64,000 nt of DNA from Bugula neritina. Taxonomy: Eukaryota; Bryozoa; Gymnolaemata; Cheilostomatida; Bugulidae. Positions 10,656 to 23,600 of the stretch are shown here, piece after piece (position 1 is the first letter of the stretch; every line of letters begins with the position of its first letter). Below the pieces are notes generated by a model. The model was not told the origin of the DNA. It worked only from the letters and a program-made list of their open reading frames with translations, and did not search any database. The position numbers and the translations under genes are program-made. Location: assembly GCA_964035545.1 (NCBI GenBank), contig OZ037769.1:15366633-15430632 (forward strand), given 5' to 3'.

Positions 10656-13600
10656 TACATAGCACCATATATACAATATATAATGCTTATATATATAATA
10701 TAATATATTATAATTCGTTATTACTGTTATAGTATATAATTTATAAAGCAATTTAGTATATGCATAGTATGCAAAAACATCTACACTATATAATGCATAA
10801 TCCGATGCCTATTATGGGATATGTATAATACAAAATACATTTACAGAACTCAACTAAATTGTAGTAAACTTCTTTATAGGCATATAGTTGAAAGTTGAGA
10901 AACAATAATAGTGCAATGGCAAGGCCTATAAATAATCAACAGCTGAGTGGCTAAAAGAAACTTTTCTCAACACTTTGGCTGCCGACCAACTTGGAATTGT
11001 CTGAATAAATGAAAGTTGTTTTCCTTAGCGCAACTGCTGCCAGCATAATTTATTTTTATGACACTCCCTATATAACACTAAAAATAGGCATTTACCTGCT
11101 GAAGCTGCTGTGGTCTTACGTAGCAAAATATTCTATGCTTCAGAGAATTACACTCAAAATATAATTGTTATTTGCTGACTTTTTAGACTAACTAAAGTGT
11201 ACAGGCACAGTTCACATAGCCTCAGTGTTATCACAGTACACACTGCCAAATATGGAGTTATTTACACTGTCAATCACTGCTTCCCATAATACTTTGACAT
11301 TTGCATTTGATGCACTGGACAGTGTCAATCTAATGAAACCATAAGTTAATGTTACCCTATAATATAGCGAACATTCCGAATAGAGTCATTCAATGTTTGG
11401 GAAGGCAGAGAATGTAGTCTGAGTTGAGTATATGTTTTAAGAGATTTGGGACTTGCCTTTGGAATGCAACCATTTTGCTCGTTCAAGTTATTTGTTACTC
11501 CTGAATCCCCCCTCCATTTACAGCAGTGTAAGTTTTAGGATAAGGGGGTTACAAGGAGGTGAATGGTGTAGAGTTCTCAGTGTGTCACACTGCTGCCGAC
11601 CAGCTGCGCTGCTGTCAACAGGCAGCAAAAAGCTGTCAGCAGCCACCCAAGAGCTGGTAAAGTTGTTAAGTTATAATGCTGTGTATAATTGGATTTCAGG
11701 AATTTATAAACTTATGTCAACCACACATAAGCTCAATCTGAGAGTTGAAGAGAAGTAAAGAAAGATGTTAATTATTTTACAAGATTACATGTAATCATCA
11801 TCAAACCACATCTGTTATATGTTACTGCAACATCTGCACTCAATATTAAATTAAAAGACAGCACAGCGTTGCTAACTGTCTTCGCATTTTCACAGATTGG
11901 ATCAACACATGGCCAAACATGCAGGCTGCCTTTATTTTCTATATCTATCACACCCCTCTCCTATCTTCTTCATTTCCCACTTTCCACTATACCCCTCCAT
12001 TATCCACTACACTCTTTTCACAACTCACTACACCCCTTCCATTATCAAACGGCTGCGTTTTGGATAAAACTTTTATTTGTGATGTTTACTTGAATATAAT
12101 ACCAATAGCGCTCTGAAAATTTTAAGAACTTTACAGCACCCATATTTTGACAATTTTGCTTTAGCATGATATTATTATATATAATTTACTAGAGAGGCAA
12201 GTGTCTGTCAGTGTTGACAATGCATAGCATCTTCAGTGCTGGTGTCTTGCCCTAGCCGTGTAACATAGTATTAAATTATGGCAAGAAGACTTTAGCAAGA
12301 AAGTATTTGTATAGTATGGGCAGTTCAAGGGACCATCCTCACACCCTAAAGTGTTAAACTTGCAAACACTTAGCCTAAGCCCTAAATATTCTTATCCCTA
12401 AGCTTTCTTCCAGCAATATAAAACTTGTTTAACCTTTCTTATCAACTGAGGCTACCATAAAATAGTAATTAATTGCCCACAATAGCATAGGTATGCTAAC
12501 ATCACCTTTAGTGGTTAGTGATAGTCATTATTATAGCATTTTAGGAGTAATTAAAGTGATGCCAACGCGTGAGCATCACGCTGCTGCTGCTGCACTCACG
12601 TGCCAGCATTAAAGGTCAAGGTGACAATTACTAGCTGTTAGGATACAGGAGTGCAAGCGTTTAGAGGGGGTTTAAAATTACACAGTGTTTTAGATGTACT
12701 GCAGTATAGAAAGGCTAATTGGTGAGGAATTAGCAAAGTAGCCCTGTCTGATTCATCCAAACTTACAGCCAAAATTTATAAAAAAACAAACAAAATTTCT
12801 GCACAAAAGGGGAAGTTTATGAGAATGCAATGAAAATTTATAATATTATAAACATGTAGTTGCATTTTGCAAATATTCGCAGCTGAAAAGCTTTAGCTAA
12901 AATGTTGACTGTCTCAGCGCCATTTGCTTGCAGTTGAAAACAGACAGTGTGTAGATTCTAAGACTACGTCTTCCTCAGTGACTGACCGTAAAGGCGATGT
13001 GTATACCATATGGTTCTCATTCTAATAGTGGTTGAGGGGGAGCATAAACATGCCTGTGTCACCACTTTAGTATAGCTTAGGTTACATTATACTAGTATTT
13101 ATTAGCTAAGTTGCTGTATTTCTTTCTACGGTCAACAAAAGTTGCCTCATTATTGCAAATCATATTGTGTGATTCTGTCAACAAACCATTCATTCTATTC
13201 AGGTCATGCTTCTGTCCACTGCAGTGTGTTCTTACGAAAGTATGTTGAAATGTTATCTGCTAGGCACCAATGAACTGCTTATCTGGGGTACCAATATATG
13301 CAGCGGAGAGTTTGGAGTCACTGAGGGCAGTAGCTATATTTATATTATTCATCTTGTTGCCAGAATCATCAAAGTAGAAGATAGTATATTATTATATGCA
13401 TTTAAATTTGGTGGTATCAGCTCCAAATTTCTATCTTTTAACTTAAAATCTCAGACGATGGTGTGCGTACCAACACTGTTTTAGTGACTTCAACCTTTGT
13501 GCTGCATCTAGTGATCTTTGTACATTGACCAAATTTCGTCACGGTTGACTTAGCGGTTAGTATGAATCATGGCGAAAAGCCGGCAATGTTCAAGATAATG

Positions 13601-14621
13601 CAAGTCAATGTTCTACATAACAGATAACACCATTGCATATACATAACATCATATCAGAAGATGGCCTTTGCATTCTGTTGACCATTGGGTATCTAAAGTA
13701 ATTTATTATTGTAGTACATAAAACACAGCAAGTTTTGAAGTTAAAAAGAATTCCTTGCTTATACCTGCTTTTGGTAGTTTCAAAAAAGTCCATTTGTATT
13801 GGGTATATTAGTTTTTAGCACCTATTGTCAGAAGAGAAAGCACCTAAAATAATTGATTATTGGCTATTCCTATTGTAATAGATGAATAGCGCTGTTTAAA
13901 TGACTGTAGTGGTGGGATTAGATTTGAATATTTGCAGGGGAGGCTAAAGAGTTCCTCCCACAAAAGGTTTATAATTGTTTTTATTTTAATATTATTTAAT
14001 TATTTATTTAATAATATTATTATTATATATCTTCATTCCTAATTACTTAGGCACTTTCACAAACTAGCTCACTATTTGCAAGCTTTTTATATTTATATGG
14101 CTGTTAATAAAACATTAATTATAATCCATAAGAATTAAGATTATCATTGCAACTTTTAAGTTTTTTGACAATTAGTCAGTTATATTATATTAATTATATG
14201 TTTCTATTGATGCTATAAAGTGCTGTCTGTATATTATGTCCGTGTTACTAGAAACAAATACTACCAATATAATATTAGGAAGACTTCATTAGCATGCATA
14301 TGTCTGCAACGCATCAACAATAAATTTCTAAATCATGATTGCAGAAATGTTCCGTAACAGCGTCAAATTTTATTTTCTAGTGTTAAATGAAAAATTTTAT
14401 GACATGTTCTCTCTGCTGCACATTAATAAAAAAATATTTGTTAGGCTGGGCCCTTCTGGCTACGCTCCTGCGGGTTTTGATGATGAGTTTCGTGCACGCC
14501 GCAAATAATGCTAGCTCTGCACTCATGCTTGAATAGCTGCGGACGGACAACGCGTCTACATACAATTGGAGTTTTTCAGTACTTGACTGCTCTGTAATTC
14601 TAGATCAAATATCCAAGAATC

Positions 14622-17600
14622 ATGTCGGGAACTGCTGCGAGGTTAGTTCTTACTTTTTGTATTTAAATAAGAAGGTTTTCCTGCTACTTGATAATAATCT
14701 ACATTCATATGATAGTACATTTAAAACAAATGCTATTGCCCATTTCAATTTGTCTTTGAAAAAGCTAAAACTAAAAGTATAAGGCAAAAACAATCAGGAG
14801 CACAGTTACTGTTAGTGTTAGTCACTTAGTGAGTTATTGTTAGAATAAGTTATTGTTAGTGTGAGTATCAACGCAAAAACTATAAATAATAATATTTCAA
14901 TAATCATGACTAAATACTTAGAGTATAATCATAATGTAATTATATAATAATAATGATGAATAATATAAATATTAATACTAATACTAATAGTAATAGTAAT
15001 AAATTTACTTTTTAGGCTTACTAAATATCAGTCATACTTAATCTTATACTTATACTCGCATAATTATAGTAATCTTAGACTTAAAGAAATGTGTCAATTT
15101 CTGTATTAACATTAATCATTAATGTTTATATTGCTTAGTAAGTTGTAGTTGATATTATAATTGTTTTATTATGATCATCATCAAATTGAATTTGATATGC
15201 ATATTAATTATTAATAATATTCATTATGGTTATTATTGCACTTGAAGTTGATTAAATTTCAAATTTAAACTTGCTTAAACTTAAACTCGAACTGAGCTTG
15301 TAAACTAATATCCATAATTTAACTCACTTGAAGTTAATGATATTGATTATCGTAGTCATACTGATACTTGCTCTAAAACATTTGCCAAAGCCCAAGTTAA
15401 TACTGATAGTTTTGGTGATAGTAATAAAGCTAATTATTAATAATAATAATAATTATAGTAGTCACTATGACTATTACTATGAGCAATATTGATATTACTG
15501 GTACCACTATAACTATGAGTATATGTGTAACTATTTGATAATTAAAACTTAAAAGTCAAGCTGAAGCTGTAGGTCACCATAAACTAAATATAGTAGTAAT
15601 ATTAATTATTAGATAAGGAGTATTCATATTGTTAATACTCATGCTACTAGTTTTGCATTTAGTGGGTAAATTAAATGGAATATGCTTCTGTTGCTGCATT
15701 AACGAGTCAGTGCTGCATCCATTTCAAGGTTAATATTTGGATTTATTGGTTTAGTCAATGGTGCAATCATATCCATATTTATGCTAACAGAAGTTGTCAT
15801 GGTTAACTCATTCATAAATTGAGATTTAGCTTATCACATAACCATGTTGATATTAAATTTGATTCCATATACTTATTTAGACACAATATCAGCATGTGCT
15901 GATATTTACTGGTATTAAAATGATAATTTATGCGTTATCAAACCTAAAAGATGATTTGGATGATAATGACAATATTATAGTAATAGAAAGGATTATCATT
16001 ACTAGCATAAGTTGTAAGGATTCATTAGTGCAAGCTAGAATTATCATTGTGATGATAAGCACCAACACTAACTTCTATGAAAGTTAAAAGACCATAGGAT
16101 TAGTTAATATCAAATGCCATTGTAGTAAATGTAATGTTGTCATATTTGGTTATTTTATTTAAAAATACATTATATATATGTTTGTTTTTATTATGAACCT
16201 TCATTCATCTAACCTTACTCTAATCAGCTAGGCAGCTAAAAGCTTGATACTTATTTGAGTGACAATTGCTCAGGATGGCTAGTTTTTGCAATCCCTGTCT
16301 TGCATATTTATCATTTATTCATTTCTAAGATAGTGCAAGGCATAAATATTGTGATAAGATAAGAACCAACTTTTTAATACAACTCTGGGCATTTAGAATG
16401 TTTCCCTGGCTAACATTCTTACTAGTTTTAAAAAGTTGTCTTATGAAATGCTGGTACTCTGTAAAGCAGAAAAGTTGTATTTTAGAATAGTAATCTGATA
16501 AGACCATTTCCCACAATGCAATGAACCTTGAATACCATATTTTAAAATTTCATCGAAATAATCTTTTTCCTTATAAAATATGAGGTTGAATTTTAAAGAA
16601 AAGGTTTTTTGTTCCCATTATCTTTTTGCTTGCTAATTGTGGATCTTGTAGTTGTTCAGCTTTTAGTAGAAATGGCAAATAATATATCTACTTATAAATA
16701 GGCTCTATTTGTTTATATATTATGTGTTAAAATCCCAAATTGTTATAATTAGATTAATTGGCTAATTGTGCCACAAAGGTTAAGCTAATATTCTAGTTGG
16801 TCTATTAGGCTGCTTGTTGATTCCTATCAGATTAGCTGATATGGGCCAAAACATCATGTTTAATGATTTTGTCTGAATGCTTTGCAATTTTCAAAGTTCC
16901 TAAAACTTCTACAATATCAGGAGTTTGAAAATTGTACTTGTTATATTACATTTATTTGTGTTTAAAACTTTAGTTGAGGTGAAAGAATAGAAATTTAGAT
17001 GGTTTTGTTGAAATCTTCCAGTTGCAATGTGATGTTTTTGTTTAAATTTTTGTGATGTTTTTGTTTAAATTTTTGCGATCTTTCAGTTAAATCATGTAAT
17101 TTTGACCTCCAAGCTGGACTTTTCAAATTTAACTTCCTCCTTTTCTTCAATGGCCACACAGTGTTGAGGTAGGTGCAGTAATGGAGAAATTGAGAAAGGC
17201 CTGTGTTCTATAATATTAGAAATGGAGCATAAGAACTTATGTCCTCACAAAAATTTCAACCCGCTACCCAAACCAAAATCTAATAATAAAATTAAAACAC
17301 TTAGCCTGTCTCAATTTCTCCACTATTGCTCCTAAATGACAAATGATGGAACAGATTGTCACTGTTTACTCCAAAGGCGACATGCCGCACAAGTTGGCAC
17401 TGAGTGTGTTGGTTGTGTTGCAGCTTCGACAACTACCCCGACTTTGAGGGACACAAGCATCTGATTGGTAAACTGCTGACTCGAGAGCTCTACGACCAGC
17501 TCAAGGGCCTCAAGACTCACAGTGGCTGTACTCTCGACCGATGTATGCAAGGAGGGGTGGATAACTATGACTTCTCCGTCGGTGGGTTTCTCCTGTGCCC

Positions 17601-20600
17601 CCTCTGTATACACCCCACCTTTTGGCAGTTTGTGATGAAACAACTCACGACTAAACTATTTGTGTTGTAAAGCTGCCGTTTAGGAGCAGTAGTGGAGAAT
17701 TTGAGAAAGTCGAAGTTCTTTAATTTTATTGTCAAATTTTGGTTTGGGATGCAAATTGAAATTCTTGCAAGAACATATCTTCTTATGCTACATTTCTAAT
17801 CTGAAACACAGGCTTTTCTCAATTCCTCCATTACTGCACCTACATCAAAGCTGCTATTTCCATTATGAAAGTACAATCTAACGTATACTTGAAATAGATG
17901 CATGTCGCACTATGGCCGGAGTGTAGGCAGCATCTACAAGCTGTCATGTGATATTGTTCATGCTGGGCATTCATTACAATCATTAGCAGGACGCAATGTG
18001 CAGAGCATAAAGTCTACTTCAAAGGGCAGTTTGCTCTTTGCTTATTATAAACTTGTGAGACAGAAGTTTGCATTTAATACACACAAGTATTCAGACTATC
18101 TCCTAGTTTACCTGATGTTTACACAAAGTGTTAGCCTGCCTCTTCTCATCACTAAACACTGTATCATGCTCCGTGTATGCATGTAGTGCCCTGGGAATTG
18201 TGTTCCCCTAGAAGGGCAGTATATTGGTGGCCATGTTTGCAGGCTGTGCTATGGGAGACGAGGAGTCGTACACTCTCTTTGGGGACGTCATGTACAGTGT
18301 TATCGAGGGAAGACATGTTGGCTACAAGAGAACCGACATACATAAGAGTGACCTAGATCCAAGCAAGCTGATTGGTGGAGACCTTGACCCCAACTATGTC
18401 GTCTCGACTAGGGTATGTATAGCGGCAGCCACTTATGTCTGAGAGGCAGCAGCTTGTGGCAGCGTAGACTGGCAGCAGCTGCTGAGCTTAATAATCGTTA
18501 GTTGAAGCACTTGTCTGGTTGATTAGATACAACATGCCTTGTTGAGACTCTTATCTATCTCTGCGTCTCTCAACAACTGAATTTTCACGACTTAAATATG
18601 AAGCAAACTCAGCCTCTCTCTCAGTCTAACTGAACTTACAGAGATGTAGCGTCAGTTTTAGCTAGAGTTGTGTGATTTACAGTGTGAGCTGTGGGTTGTG
18701 TAGCTGATAGCATTGCCCGTGTTTTTATAGATCAGAACTGGTAGAAATGTGAGGGGGTACTCCTTGCCCCCGTACTGCACTCGATCTGAGAGACGAGATG
18801 TTGAGAGTATTCTGCTAGGAGCTTTGAGCAATCTCGATGGACCCCTTAAGGTGACAAAAACTTATTTTGTGTTTATCTTGACCTCGTATTCACTCTGCAA
18901 TTTGCTGGGTTACCACAAAAAAACCTTGAAATCTGAAGTAATAAAATAAAAAAAAAATTTCTCTAAAAATGTTGCCAGCTGTGGGTTTCACCACCACACA
19001 CGAGGTCGTATTGACTCAATAGTCGTTCTTCTGCAGGGTAAGTACTACTCGCTGGAGACTATGACTCTTGCTGATCAGGACCAGCTCATCGCAGACCACT
19101 TCCTGTTTGACAAGCCCATCCACGCTCACATGACTACTCAAGGTACGTTGCAGTATAACAGTAGTCACCTAGTAGTAATAGTCAGCTAGCTACTCTCTGT
19201 ACTTTAGTACAATGTTCAGTGTTCATGGCTCATCTCACACTACTGTTACGTAATCGATTGCTTTCTTCTTTAAATGACTGTTATATGAGCTGGCATGGCT
19301 ATGGTTTCAACTGTATATTCTAAAGTTTTTAACAGAAGGACTTTCCTGCATAGAGATGTAGATTTTATTTTCGAAACAGTAAGCTTTTCGATGTTATTTG
19401 TGTTGAAATGGCCACCTCAAATTTTCTGTGTAAATTGTTGATAATTTTAGAAGTTTTCATTTTATTCAATGCAGCATTCCAATCTCCCACAGAAAAGTTT
19501 ATTCAGTACAAACTTTTTCTAATTTCTGCTATCAGTTTAAACATTAAATGTTGAGCAAATATTACTTCTGCTGATATAACACTATCAGTTCTCTCTGTCG
19601 GCGTGATCAATTTGAGTCTTTGCGGCTGCAGGTATGGCACGTGATTGGCCAGATGCCAGAGGTATTTACCACAATGACGACAAGAACTTTCTGGTGTGGA
19701 TCAACGAAGAGGATCATAGCAGAATCATTTCTATGCAGAAAGGAGGGAACATGAAAGAGGTGAGTGTATAAACTCAGTTCTCAAGTACGACAACAACTCT
19801 ACTTATCTCAGCAACTGTAGAAATCTTATCAGTTTTACCTTCCCTGGGAGTTTGACACTAGCTGCGGTTTGCAAAAGCTGCTATGCCTACCTGGTGTTGA
19901 CTTTACTACCTTTACTGCTGAAATGTTCGATCAGAGAAGTTATCTCTATGGGTTAAGAAAGTCTTATCACTTCTTTTTCTCTCTGTTCAGGTGTTCACCA
20001 GGTTCTGTAAGGCTCTGCTGGAGGTTGAAAGGCTGATGGGCGAGCAGGGAGGGAATGAGTTCATGTTCAATGAGCACATCGGATACGTCCTCACCTGTCC
20101 CTCCAACCTGGGTACTGGCCTGAGGACCAGTGTCCACCTTAAGATCCCCAAACTGTCTGAACATCCCAAGTGAGTTCCGCAATGCTGCTCAGTTACCAGT
20201 GCTGTGTACTTTTCTGTATAGTAATAGTATAGTAGAAAGCATACTAATATATAATACACTATATAAACATCTCCTTTGTAATATCTGCACCATACTGTCC
20301 TGGTTTAACACTCATAGCTGTCTCACATACAGCCTCTAGTGTAAGGTGCAGTAGTTTTTCTTCTGCTTGAGCGACTAAAACTAGCAGTTGTTGGTGCGAG
20401 AGAGAGAACTGTTGGTGCACAGGCTAGAAGTTACAGTATAGTTGTATATATTGCTAGTTACAGCTCATACATGGCATTCGGTTGATTTCCTGTCAGGTTT
20501 GTCGAGATTTTGAAGAATTGTCGTCTGCAGAAGAGAGGAACTGGCGGTGAAGAAACGACCAGCACAGACGGTACATTTGATATCTCCAACTGGGACAGAG

Positions 20601-23600
20601 TTGGTAAAACTGAAGTAGAACTGGTACAGCTTGTTATTGACGGTGTGGAACTTCTCATCAAGATGGAGAAGAAACTGGAAAAAGGTGAGAAACTCCTCAG
20701 CAAATTCTCATTTTCTGTTTGCAATCAGTAAATAAACTTTTATTCTAAAAGGTCTGGTCACCAGGCAATAAGCATTCAGCTGTTATGTTATCTTTAAATA
20801 TTTATGTTTGGCAATCAATTACTTAATAGAAACTGATACTGCCATTGTAATGAAAGGTCATGTTGTGCGGAGGTAGACTTAGGGCAAATATAAATACCTC
20901 TTCAATGTTTGTAAAGTCTAAAGTTATTGAGCAATTACTGATATGCGTTAGCTGGGGTTTCTTTGAGTTGAGTGATAATGTATTGTCAAGTGTTGTAAGA
21001 TATTTGCTTTAAATGCAATTTTGAAAACCTGGGTATATCTTTGGAGAACTTTAGTCATGAAATATGTTGTAGAAGATGAGTTGAACTGTTCCATTGTTGA
21101 AACTTTTCCAACTGTTAATTTGGTATTTTTTATCGCGATTTTTGTGTGACAATCTGGCGTTTCTTATTCCATTACTACACCATCTAACCTACACAATGTT
21201 TGAAACATCTGAAGTGTTAAGGAACACGTTTAGTAAATCACAAGTTAGAACAAAATTATCAGAACTAAATCAAGAATACTTGAATATTAAAATACCAACA
21301 GTTTATCAGCCACCTTATTCTGGTATCGGCAGTATTTCCAGCTGCAAGTTGTACAGTACGCTCGGTGACATGAAATATATTGTGGGTAGAAGCTTGTATG
21401 TTTGCTTGTTGATAAAATCTCATCAGACATTGTCAAGTGGTACTCTAGCAGTCAAGGGGTACTCTAAAAGTCAAGTCGCACTATCAAAGCTGTTGGTTGC
21501 TATCATCTACTGCCACTTCAGTCTTGTAACTTGATTAAAAAAGCATACAAACTCACACCAGTTAATTAATTTATCCCTGTTCTTAATTAATTTTACAACA
21601 ATACAATTTTATACCACTGTGTGTAACAGCTGCAGCACTACCATATCAAGGGGGTTGATAAATGTAGTCTATATATTAGAGTAAGCTGCAGTGGAAGGGT
21701 GGGTAATGGGTTGAACCCTTATGCCATCTAGAGATATCTCTATCCACTCACTACCAGGGTTTAGTTGTCACCAGTTCTGGGCTGCTGAACAGCCAATCAG
21801 AGTCTACTGGACACTCGTAAATCTCTCTCTGTGTGTAGAGGAAGTGATGTCATATCTGTGGTGTTTTCAGGCGAGTCTATTGATGATCTCATCCCTGGAG
21901 AGGACGGATGTGCTCGACCTCCAGTTGGTGGACAGCCTCTGCAGATAGTAAGTCACTCTCTGTAATTAGCAAGTCACTCTCTCTCTCTGCAGATAGTAAG
22001 TCACGTTTCTCTGCAGATAGTAAGTCACTCTCTCTCTCTGCAGATAGTAAGTCACGTTTCTCTGCAGATAGTAAGTCACTCTCTCTCTCTGCAGATAGTA
22101 AGTCACGTTTCTCTGCAGATAGTAAGTCACTCTCTGTAATTAGCAAGTCACTCTCTCTCTCTGCAGATAGTAAGTCACGTTTCTCTGCAGATAGTAAGTC
22201 ACTCTCTCTGCAGATAGTAAGTCACGTTTCTCTGCAGATAGTAAGTCACTCTCTCTCTCTGCAGATAGTAAGTCACTCTCTCTGCAGATAGTAAGTCACG
22301 TTTCTCTGCAGATAGTAAGTCACTCTCTCTGCAGATAGTAAGTCACGTTTCTCTGCAGATAGTAAGTCACTTTTCTCTGCAGATGTTCCACACTAGTCAG
22401 TTGTTAATATTCATGTCTTAGTTGTTTTCTTGGCCTAAAACTTCATTCCTCATTCTGTATTCTACTTTGCAGTCAGTTTATATACTCAATACACAGTGTA
22501 AGCTGTGCGCGCTAAACCTGTGTCACGTGACCAAGTGTATCAAAATAGCCCATCAAATAGCTTATGAATTTCTTCATCTGATTATGAGCATCACATCACG
22601 TAGACAGTAGGTCATGCATATCGTGTCTTAATGTTCATCCTGTAGTCGAATATTTTAGTACTTTTAATGGCTGAGCCTTCTATAATCCTAAATAAACATG
22701 ATTTGCTTTGTCTACTGACTTGCAGTGAAATAAGACTACTTAATATCCTGCTGTTTGTAATTTTGTTTGACTTGAAATGTTTTTGTAATTGATTGGACAG
22801 GTTACTAACCAACTAGTTACTGAATTATATATAAGTGGGATACTCCACAATACAGAACACACATTAGCTAAGGATTTAAACAGTCTACCAGCATTTCTAG
22901 CAACTCATTTGACAGCAACTGTTGAAGCTTACTAACCTTTAAGCCATTCCAGTAATTTGCAATGTTGGTTGTTTTCCCCTTACTCTTGCATTTAGTTTAT
23001 ATTCCTCAACTCAAAACCCTGTTTAATATAGAATGCATTCAGAAACTAGATCACTGAGGCTAAGATTTAGATAGACTTCATTTCCTCTTCCCTTACAGAA
23101 AGCTCTTCACTCTGCTGAGTGGCGGGCAACTCCAAAAGCCGACAACTACCCCAAGCTGATTGTAAACCACCACAACGTGCTGTCAAAGGTGCTGACGCAG
23201 TCACTGTACAACTCTCTGCAGGGTAAAAAGACAAGCGGCGGCGTGACCCTTGACCTCTGCATCCAGACAGGTCAGTTTACCATTCATTGCGCTATCTAGA
23301 CTGGGCCTGTGGGTCACCTAGACTTGAAAATGTGTGAAGATTTTTTTACTAAAGCAAGTTGTTGGTGCAGTGAACTACTATTAAGGCAGACCTGTGCCAG
23401 CAAGCTGTTAGCAGTAGACTGTAGCAATCAGAGCCGCAACTGCTCTGCTAGGAGTTCAATCATCCGTCTGAAATAGCAAGTAGCAAGAAATGGTGAATGT
23501 CCAGCAGTAACTTTTCTCTCTAACCTATAATTTGATACCATGTAAGGCTGACAGAGGTGGGAGGGGTTGTGTGTTTGGCTTGATCAAGTTCTCTTAGACA

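Larger units (their letters stand above)
7785..14621. other. Intergenic region between PK-A and PK-B
   Basis: It contains the PK-A 3' UTR with short direct repeats, two TA microsatellites and unannotated AT-rich sequence. Open frames here are short, lack family motifs and have no supporting splice pattern. The last few hundred bases should hold the PK-B promoter, but no convincing TATA box is visible. Confidence 0.75.

Noticed and set aside
10424-10668. Tyr-Ile repeat frames on the minus strand
   Set aside because: Translation of a pure TA microsatellite.
21094-21534. 146-codon open frame in PK-B intron 8
   Set aside because: No recognisable domain or splice support, and it lies inside an intron of a well-defined gene.
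21889-22291. Ser-rich and Leu/Ser/Ala-rich repeat proteins on both strands
   Set aside because: Shadow frames of the splice-site minisatellite in PK-B intron 9.
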